DNA from: Caenorhabditis elegans | Taxonomy: Eukaryota > Nematoda > Chromadorea > Rhabditida > Rhabditidae | Length of the DNA stretch: 64,000 nt | NCBI RefSeq assembly: GCF_000002985.6 | Contig: NC_003281.10 | Span: 186,001 to 250,000, forward strand | Direction: 5' to 3' | In this document: piece by piece, positions 55,801 through 64,000 of the stretch | Layout of the letters: every line of letters begins with the position of its first letter | How positions within the stretch are numbered: the stretch's first letter is position 1 | Made by a program: the position numbers and the translations under genes | Notes under the pieces: model-generated | Seen by the model: the letters and a program-made list of their open reading frames with translations, nothing else | What the model was told of the DNA's origin: nothing | Databases searched by the model: none

Positions 55801-58800
55801 AAAATGTCTCCAAAATCTGTGTAAAAAATTCTGATAATGGAGCTTAAAATTGCTATATTTCCATATTTTTACCCGATTTAGTCCAAAAAAGCGTCAAAAA
55901 TCCGGCAATTTTGCCGGAAAATGAGGAAAACAGACCAATACTAAATATTTAGCAGACCCAAACTATATAGAAAAAAAATATGGAAATTGTGTGATTTTAG
56001 CCTTGAAAATGCAAAATTTTCCGACAAAATCGGTTAAATTTGTGAAAAAAATCGTAGTTTTGAGCTTAAAACATAAAGTTTTTTGATATTTTAGAAAAAA
56101 AAATCTGGAAATTTTGTGGTTTTAGACTTGAAAAAATTGGTAAAAAAGCGGAAAAAATCGTAATTTTAAGGTAAAACAGTAAAGTTTTCGATGTTTTTCA
56201 GGAAAAAAATCTGGAAGTATTGACTTTAAGCTAGAAAATCGGATTTTCAGACAAAAATGACTGATTTTTTATAAGTAAAAGTCAATACTTCCAGATTTTT
56301 CTCCTGAAAAACATTGAAAACTTTACTGTTTTAGCTTAAAATACGATTTTTTTTTCCGCTTTTTTACCAATTTTTTCAAGCCTAAAACCACAAAATTTCC
56401 AGATTTTTTTTCTAAAATATCAAAAAACTTTATGTTTTAAGGTCAAAACTACGATTTTTTTCCACAAATTTAACCGATTTTGTCGGAAAATTTTGCATTT
56501 TCAAGGCTAAAATCACACAATTTCCATATTTTTTTTTCTAAAACCATCAAAAAACTTTACTTTTTAAGCTCAAAATTCCATTTTTAACTGAAAAAAGCCC
56601 CAAAAATCCCACAATTTCCGGATTTTGTCTGAAAAACCCCCAAAAACTTGCATTTTTAAGCTTAAAATTACGATTTTTCCCGGTTTTTTACCAATTTTTG
56701 TCAAGCCTCAAATCCCACAATTTTGCAGATTCTCCAAAAGCCCAACTCGCAATGCTCGACGGACTCGCTGAAAAATTCAAAAGAGCCGCCGCACCTCGCC
56801 GCCTCGCCTTGTACCTGGTTGAAGGTGAAGAACTTCGCCGTCGCCTTCACGAATGGATGATTCCAATGTTGAGAAAAGGTGCTCCATCGCTGTTCGCATC
56901 ACTTGTTCCATTATACAAATATCCACAAAAACAGGCTGTAATTGAATCACTAATTACTGAATATGTGAAGAAAATGGATGATGAAGGGTATGGAAATGTC
57001 AGTTTAGATGGAAAAGATCAGGAATGTGAACCACCAACAACTGCACTATGGCTTTATGTTCTTGCTTCACATCATTTTGATCGATGTGGAATGACTCAGC
57101 TCGCATTGAATTATATTGAGAGAGCTATTCAACATACGCCGACTGTTGTCGAGAATTATATGTTGAAAGCGCGTATTTATAAGGTAAATTTGAAGAAAAT
57201 TGGATGAAAATGACCCAAAACTCGTCGAATTCTGTTGAAAATTATGAAAATTTGACTCAAAACTCATAAAAATCGTGAAAATTACCCCAAATTGTTCAAA
57301 TTTAATTAAAAATTATGAAAAATCATGGAAATTACCCAAAATTGGCCGATTTAGTTAAAAAAAAAAATACTGATAAATGAGCCAAAATTCGTCAAATTCT
57401 GTGAAAATGCTATAAAAATCGCGGAGAGTTGAAAAAAAAACCTCAAAATTGACAAATTCCGTTGAAAATAGATGAAAACGACCCAAAACCACGTCAATTT
57501 TGGATAAAATCATGAAAAATGGCATTGAATTATATTGAGAGAGCTATTCAACATACACCGACTGTTGTTGAGAATTATATGTTGAAAGCGCGTATTTATA
57601 AGGTAAATTGGAAGAAAATTGGATGAAAATGACTCAAAACTCGTCGAATTCCGTTGAAAATGATAAAAATTGACTCAAAACTCATCAAAAATCGTGAAAA
57701 TTACCCCAAATTGTTCAAATTTAGTGAAAAATTATGAAAAATCATGAAAAATGAGCCAAAACTCATGAAAATTCACTCCAAATCATGGAAATTGACCCAA
57801 AATTCATCAATTTTCGTTGAAAGCCCGGAAAATTACCAAAACTCGTAAATTTTCGTGAAAATTCCCTTAAAAATGTCGAATTCTGTTGAAAATAATTTAA
57901 AAAAATGACTTTAAATAGGTGGCATTCTGTTAAAACTCGTAAAAACTACCCCAAATTGTTCAAATTTAGTGAAAAATTATGAAAAACCATTAAAAAATGA
58001 GCCAAAATTCATAAAATTAACATGAATTTTTGTTAAAAATCATCAAAAATCGTTAAAATTGACCCAAAATAGATGGATTTTGCGCCAATTCCGCGACAGT
58101 CATGAAAAAGTGACCCAAAATTCCTCAATTTTTGTTGAAAGTCTGGAAATTGACCCGAAATTCGTAAATTTTAGTGGAAATTCATTCAAATCATGAAAAA
58201 TTGCCCCAAAGTTCATCAAATTCCGTTGAAAATCCAATAAAAATACAGTGGAAAGTTGTAAAATTGGCTGTGAAAATGTGAAAAATGACTTAAAATTTAG
58301 AAAATTCGGTTAAAATTTACTTAAAATCAGTGAAAATGTTGGAAATTATCGGAAAAATGCTTATTTTCGTGCTCCGAACCTCAAAATTTGAGTTTTTGGT
58401 GCTGAAATTCTGCAAAATGATAATTTTGGAGCTAAAAAATACGAAAATCCTCATTTTTAAGCTCAAAATTCTGCAAAATGCTCATTTTCGAGCTCAAAAT
58501 CCACAAAATTACTTATTTTTGAGCTTAAGATCTACAAAACTGTTCCTTATTGAGCTCAAAATCTGTAAAAATGCCCATTTTTGAGATCAAAATTCACAAA
58601 AATGCTCATTTTTAAGCTCAAAATCCACGAAATTACCCATTTTTGAGCTGAAAATTCCATTTTTCTCATAAAATATTTTGCAGCACGCCGGAGACTATGA
58701 TGAAGCAGCTCGTTGGATGGAAGAAGCTCAATCACTTGATACAGCCGATCGTTATATCAATGGAAAATGCGGAAAATATCTGTTGAGAGCCAAACGAAGT

Positions 58801-61800
58801 GATGAAGCCAACAAAATGCTCGCAAAATTCACGAGAGAAGGTGAAAATGCTGCAAGTCATTTGACTGATATGCAATGTATGTGGTATGAGCTGGAAAGTG
58901 GACGAGCATTCAGATCTGTTAATAAATATGGTGAAGCACTTCGAAAAGCACATCATATCGATTTTGTAAGTTTTTGAAGCGGAAAAATTGATGAAAAACT
59001 GGGAAAATTGGCCCGGAAATGTTGAAAACTGACAAAAATTCATTTTTTAGACCTTTTCTGAGCGAAATTTGAGAAGTTTTCAAAGCTTTGAGCAGAAAAA
59101 TCAATGAAAATCTGAAAAAATTGGCCCGAAAACTGAGAAAATTGAGTTTTGGAGCTTTTTTAGTGGGAAAAATGATAAAAATCTGGAAAAATTGGCTCGG
59201 AAACTGAGAAAATCGGATTTTTGAGCTGTTTGAGCTGGAAAAAATCTGTTGAAAATCTGGGAAGACGTTTTTTCCCTGCGAAAAATCACTGAAAAATGTT
59301 TTTTAAACACTGTATTTGCTGAGATCCGATCTCTAAAATTCACAAAAATTGAGAAAAAGCACATTTGAAATTGGTTTTTGCCAAGAAAAATCGACGAAAT
59401 TTGGAATTTCCTAGAGAATTTTGGTAAAATTGCTTTTTTTGCACTGACAAGATTCAGAAAACGTTGTAATAATTTGCAAAATTTCAATAAAATCTGAATT
59501 TTTTTCCATATTTTGGTGCAAAAATTGGATTTTGGTAGAAAAATTCGAATTTTTGTGTTAAAAATATCTAAATTTCAGTTCTAAACTGATTTTTTTGTGG
59601 TTTCCAGTTAAAAAATCGCTGAAATTTTGATTTTGTCATTTTTCCACGTGGCAAATGTGTTATGTTGGCGATTTTTGTGCGGAAATCTCAAATTTTAGCA
59701 TTAAAATATGCAAAAATTTGGAATTTTCACCCGAAATTGCTCACAAAGAGCACATTTGACCACTTTCCCGGCGAACCTCTGCCCAAATTTTTCAAATTTC
59801 CATTTTCGGGTCGAAAATCTGTAAAAGCGGCGTTTTAAGGCTTTTTGAGTAGAAAAATTGTGAAAATCTTGAAAAATCGATTTTTCGCTGTATAAGATGA
59901 AAAGTTTAGGCTAAATTTCACCAAAATCGGGATTTTCCCCCGAAAAATTGGGAAAACATCGCTTTAAAACTAGGTTTTTGCCAAAAAAAATCTATAATAC
60001 TTGGGATTTCCCAAAGAATTTTGAAAAAATCAGAGAACCTGTAAAAATTTACGAACAATTCAATAAAATCTATATTTTTTCTGTTTTTTGTTCAAAAATT
60101 GAAAAATGAGATTTTATTGTTGGAAAATACCAAAAGCTCACTTTAATTTCAGCTTTAAACTTGTTAGAAAAATTCCACGATTTTTGTTTAAAAATTCAAA
60201 AATTTAAGTTTTAAACTGATTTTTTTTGTGGTTTTCAGCTAGAAAATCGCTGAAATTTTGATTTTGTCATTTTTCCACGTGGCAAATGTGTTATGTCGGC
60301 GATTTTTGTGCGGAAATATCAAATTTTAGCATTAAAATATGCAAAAATTTGGAATTTTCTCCGGAAATGGCTCACAGAGAGCACATTTGACCACTTTCCC
60401 GGGGAACCTATGCCCAAATTTTCCAATTTTTGGGCCGAAAAATCTAAAGAACCACGTAAAAATGCCATTTTTACCCAAACCCACAGAAATTTCCAAAATT
60501 TCAGTGAAAATTCACGAAAATCATTTTCAGAGCTAGTTTTTAGCTCTAACTGATTGAATTTTGTGGATTTTTACTGAAAAATTTGAATTTTCCGTGGGTT
60601 TTATGGTAAAAATGACATTTTTTACCTGTTTTTCAGGTAGAAAATCGAATTTTTGCATGGAAAAAATGAAAAATTCCAATAAAATCTAATTTTTCAGCAC
60701 TTCAACACATGGATCGAGGATCAATATGATTTCCATACGTATTGCCTTCGTAAAATGACACTTTGTTCGTATATTCGACTTCTCCGGATGTGTGATAAGC
60801 TTAGAGATGCAGATTATTACTATCAGGGAGCCAAATTGGCCATTAAAATCTATTTAAGAATGATTGATCGACCAGATGATATGAATGAGCATTCAGCATT
60901 GATTAAAGAAGGAATGACTGATCAAGAAATTAAGAAAATGAAGAAAAAACTGAAGAAACAGAAGGAATTGCAAGAGGAAGAGGAGAAAAAGAAGAAGGAT
61001 AAAGAACAAAAGGAAGAGGGTCTTCAGAGGGGACCACAGATTGATGCGGAGGTACGAATCGCTCGAAAAATGCGCATTTTTAGAGCCAAAATTGCCAGAA
61101 ATGCGAAGAATTTTGGTTTTTTCAGTTAATAGTTGGCAAATATAGGCAAAAATTGCTATAAAATGCGCATTTTTTCGACAAATTATTAACCGCAATTACG
61201 CATTTTTTGGCATGGAAAAAAGAAATTCTGAATTTTTCAGCTAAAATTGCTGGAAATGCAAAAATGTTCGATTTTCCAGTAAATAATTGCCAAGTAAACG
61301 CAAAAATTGCTATAAAATGCGCAATTTTTAGCAAAGTATTGAGAATTCACCAAAAATGCGATTTTCCAGATGCAAAAGACAAAAAACTGGAAGTTTCTGT
61401 GAAAAATTGGCTAAAGGCGGATTTTTTTTTGACTGGAAAATGAGAAATTACGAATTTTTAGTGCCAAATTTGGCGGAAATGCGAACATTGTGGATTTTCC
61501 AGTTAATAATTGGCAAATATACACAAAAATTGGAGTTTCGAGCAAAAAGTGCTATAAAATGCGCACTTTTTGACAAATTATTGAGAATTCACCAAAAATT
61601 CTGAGTTTTTGACTAGAAAATGAGAAATTACGGATTTTTTAGGCTAAAATCGATGGAAACGCAAAAATTTTGGATTTTTCATGCGAAAATTGGAGTTTCG
61701 AGTAAAAAAAATGCTATAAAATGTGCATTTTTTGAGAAAATATTAAGAAAATAGCTACAAATTGGAATTTTTAGACTGGAATATGAAAAATTACGGATTT

Positions 61801-63123
61801 TTTAGGTTTAAATTGGCGGAAATGTGAAAATGTTTTTTTTGCAGTTTCGAGATCAAAATTGCTATAAAATGCGCACTTTTTGACAAAATATTGAAAAATT
61901 TTCGAAAATGCGGATTTTGGAAGACAAAATTGTAAAAAACTGGAAGTTTCTGTGAAAAATTGGCTAAAATGCGGATTTTTCGACTGTAAAATTAAAAATT
62001 ACGGATTTTTAAAGCTGAAATTGGCGGAAATGCGAAAATTTTGGATTTTTTAGGCTAAAATTGGAGTTTCGAGCAAAAAATTGCTATGCAATGCGCACTT
62101 TTTGACAAATTATTGAGAAATAACCGAAATTACGGATTTTTTGAGAAGAAAGCGCCAAAAATGCGATTTTCGACCCCCAAATTACAAAAAACTACCAGTT
62201 TCTGTGAAAAATTGGCTGAAATGCGGATTTTTCGACTGGAAAATGAGAAATTACGGATTTTTATAGCCAAATGTTTCTGTGAAAAATTGCCAAAAATTTG
62301 GTTTTTTTGGCATGAAATTGAGAAATTACGGATTTTTAAAGCTAAAATTGGCGGAATGCGAAAATTTTGAATTTTTTATAGAATTTCGCTAAATTCAGTA
62401 AAATTAGAATTTTCCCCAAAAAAATCGATAAAATTTGGGATTTCCCAGAGAATTTTAGAAAAAATGATTTTTTTGCACTGACAAATCAGAAAAATTTGTA
62501 ATAATTTGCACAAAATTCAATCAAAACCTGAAGAGCAATTTTTTCCATTTTATCTGCAAAAAATGTTAAAAAAATGTTGAAACTGAATTTTTTTGTGATT
62601 TTTAGCTTAAAAATCGCTGAAATTTTGATTTTGTCATTTTTCCACGTGGCAAATGTGCTATGTCGGCGATTTTTGTGTGAAAATATCAAATTTTAGCATT
62701 AAAATATGCAAAAATTTGGAATTTTCACCCGAAATTGCTCACAGAGAGCACATTTGACCACTTTCCCGGGGAACCTCTGCCCAAATTTTCATTTTTCTGT
62801 CTGAAAAATTCTAGTTATGAGTAAAAATTAATGTTTTTTGAACTTTTTATTCAATTTTACAGTAAAAAATCCCCCGATTTCTCATAAAAATTGCAATTTT
62901 CAGGCTCTTCTAAAAACCGAAGATCCACTTGGCGAGGCAGCGAAATTCTGTCATAATATTCATACATTTGGAACACAAAAAGTAACTGGATATGCTCTTT
63001 GTGCAGAAGTTTATCGTCGAAAAGGAAAAGTTCTTCTCGCATTGAAATGTTTGAATGAAGGAGAAGATCGTGAACCAACTCATCCACTACTTCATGTTCA
63101 AAAAGTCAAATTTCTGGCTTATT
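49850..63123 (+). CDS. hpo-29: HPO-29, NAA15-type auxiliary subunit of N-terminal acetyltransferase NatA (3' end outside window)
   Basis: Nine exons are visible: 49850-49924, 49978-50062, 51750-52012, 53099-53233, 54567-54837, 56729-57183, 58684-58965, 60698-61051, 62904-63123. They join in phase to 713 codons, and the last donor (GTACGT at 63124) shows the gene continues; human NAA15 is 866 residues. TPR-type helical pairs run throughout ([65 protein letters not shown]). After about residue 575 comes a basic/acidic segment [20 protein letters not shown] typical of NAA15. The protein wraps the catalytic subunit NAA10 (DAF-31) and anchors NatA to the ribosome for co-translational acetylation. 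Introns are unusually large and contain copies of the gene's own exon pieces. Confidence 0.96.
50475..50516 (+). pseudogene. Exon 3 fragment copy A inside hpo-29 intron 2
   Basis: AAACGCTGGCAATGAAGGGA and what follows correspond to the first 40 nt of real exon 3 (51750), with a few changes such as CTC to CTG. The splice acceptor is spoiled (TCTCAAAG instead of TTCTTGCAG). Similarity breaks off after the TGGGAAA codons. Confidence 0.88.
51300..51343 (+). pseudogene. Exon 3 fragment copy B inside hpo-29 intron 2, with intact acceptor
   Basis: The copy has an intact TTTTTCTTGCAG acceptor and AAACGCTCGCAATGAAGGGT identical to real exon 3, diverging after ATGGGAAA. Reading on in the exon 2 phase reaches a stop about 33 codons later, so use of this acceptor would truncate the protein unless an internal donor is used. 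The sequence after it resembles that after copy A, showing tandem duplication. Confidence 0.9.
53234..53850. repeat. TTTGGCTGAAAATCGAGAAA minisatellite in hpo-29 intron 4
   Basis: Roughly 25 imperfect units of ~22-24 nt (TTGGCTGAAAATCGAGAAAT; variants TTAGCTGAAAATTGAAG), beginning right after exon 4 and including its first intronic bases, so the donor region itself seems to have seeded the array. Confidence 0.88.
55286..55400 (+). repeat. Copy of the exon 5 donor region in hpo-29 intron 5
   Basis: TAAGGAAAATGCGCGGAATT with the following ~90 nt repeats the start of intron 5 (54839 onward) about 450 nt later. The exon bases themselves are not included. There is also an inner repeat of GATGAAAAACGACCTAAAAT. 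Confidence 0.8.
55972..56543. repeat. Foldback of ~285-nt arms in hpo-29 intron 5
   Basis: The left arm (GGAAATTGTGTGATTTTAGC...) is the near-perfect reverse complement of the right arm (...GCTAAAATCACACAATTTCC), centred near 56250 around GACTGATTTTTTATAAGTAA. One GGTCTGCT-type half palindrome (55948-55970) precedes it. Confidence 0.88.
57522..57603 (+). pseudogene. Copy of the 3' end of hpo-29 exon 6 with its donor, in intron 6
   Basis: The last ~82 nt of exon 6 (57102-57183) and more than 100 nt of intron are repeated 420 nt downstream, including the GTAAATT donor. There are only two exon differences: ACG to ACA and GTC to GTT, both silent. No acceptor precedes the copy, so it is unlikely to be used as an exon by itself. 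Confidence 0.9.
59637..62790. repeat. Three copies of a ~155-nt block in hpo-29 introns 7 and 8
   Basis: Blocks at about 59637-59795, 60263-60420 (intron 7) and 62630-62785 (intron 8) share TTTTTCCACGTGGCAAATGT, GCAAAAATTTGGAATTTTC and GAGCACATTTGACCACTTTC, ending AACCT(C/A)TGCCCAAATTTT. Intron 8 also has seven ~110-150 nt units with GCTATAAAATGCGCATTTTT and GAGAAATTACGGATTTTTA (61150-62340). Confidence 0.85.
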
Positions 63124-64000
63124 GTACGTTTTTTTCAGGCTGGAAATTGATGAAAAACGGCTGAAATTGACCCTAAAACCGCTAAAAATGCTAAATTTGG
63201 CAGAAAATTGCAAATTTGAAGGATAAATCGCCGAAAAATGGATATTTTTCCGAAAATTGAGTGGAAATCGGCTGAAATTGATCTATTTACGCAGAAAAAC
63301 TGGTTTTTTTGGTGCGAAAATTCCTTAAATTCCTTAAAAACAGCTCAAATGGCCAAAAATATCCGAATTTTTGCCCAAAAATACGAATTTGAGCAAAATT
63401 TACAACTTTCAGACAATTTTCGGACTACTTTTTGCGAAAAATCGTGTGGAAATTCGTATTTTTGAGCAAAAAGAGCTGTTTTTTGAAAATTTTTTCACCA
63501 AAATTCCAGTTTTTCGGTAGTTTCGGTAGACACGATTTTTCGCAAAATAGTCGGAAAATTGCCTAAAAGTTGTAAATTTTGCTCATTAAAATCGATTAAA
63601 ACTTTTAAAAAAAAACGACAACGAATTTCATACAACTGTGTGAAAAATTAGAAAAAAAAATCTGAAAAACTGTGATTTCCACTTTTTTATGTTCAAAAAG
63701 TCAAATTTCTGACTTATTGTACGTTTTTTCAGGCGAAAAATTGATAAAAATCGGCCAAATTTGACCCTAAAACCGCTAGAAAAATGCGAAATTTTGCAAA
63801 AAATAGCTATAAGTCGCCAAAAAACTAATTTTTTGCTCGAAAATTGACTGAAAAAGCTGAAAAAGTTGAATTTCAAGCTTGAAAAAACTAAAAACTTTGG
63901 AAAAACTGTGCTTTTCGTCGAAAAATTTGAAAAAGTTGGAGAAAATTGCCTAATTTTCACAATTTTAGGCAAAAAACAATCATTTTGAACTTAAATTCTC
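63124..64000 (+). other. hpo-29 intron 9 (incomplete), with an exon 9 end copy
   Basis: At 63688-63722 the last ~33 nt of exon 9 (TTCAAAAAGTCAAATTTCTG with one change) and its GTACGTTTTTTCAGGC donor region are repeated ~600 nt downstream. An inverted repeat pairs GCAAAATTTACAACTTTCAG (63393) with the segment at 63545-63585. The next exon is beyond the window. Confidence 0.8.

Noticed and set aside
60893..61195. Leu/Phe-rich minus-strand frame that looks like membrane helices
   Set aside because: Antisense of the Lys/Glu-rich segment in hpo-29 exon 8.

Overview
This is nuclear DNA of a Caenorhabditis nematode, almost certainly C. elegans. The genes have many short introns with TTTTCAG acceptors, AT-rich spacers crowded with short inverted and tandem repeats, and interstitial copies of the nematode telomere hexamer TTAGGC. 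The spliced proteins I reconstructed match, from memory, C. elegans MXL-2, UBC-20, COX-17, KLP-20 and the NAA15 orthologue HPO-29, which would place the window near the left end of chromosome III. No database was searched.

Left part (1-14.2 kb). A BTB/MATH-type gene end with an in-frame stop converges on mxl-2 (minus strand), leaving 99 nt between their stop codons. Across a 716-nt divergent promoter region, four plus-strand genes follow head to tail with 242-421 nt between them: ubc-20 (E2 with UBA tail), cox-17 (mitochondrial copper chaperone), sec-20 (ER SNARE, BNIP1 type) and a PSMD10/gankyrin ankyrin protein. Spacing and acceptor-like sites before each ATG suggest a polycistronic operon. 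Two of its genes belong to the ubiquitin-proteasome system.

Middle (14.2-35.4 kb). A ~790-bp palindrome follows the last operon gene. A minus-strand class A peptide-type GPCR of 373 residues in seven exons can be fully reconstructed (16521-21104); each of its four largest introns carries a different tandem repeat. Then about 14 kb holds no gene I can support. It contains telomere-like tracts, minisatellites, a 19-G tract, and two hAT-type non-autonomous elements with perfect 8-bp target duplications.

Right part (35.4-64 kb). klp-20 (kinesin-II motor subunit, 646 aa), a small secreted eight-cysteine protein of unknown function, and hpo-29/NAA15 (NatA auxiliary subunit, 3' end beyond the window) all lie on the plus strand. 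A ~270-bp palindromic element occurs about eleven times between 34 and 46 kb, mostly inside klp-20 introns. The hpo-29 introns contain copies of pieces of its own exons.

I found no bacterial-type system, CRISPR array, rRNA or credible tRNA. The most unusual content is the repeat biology inside introns.
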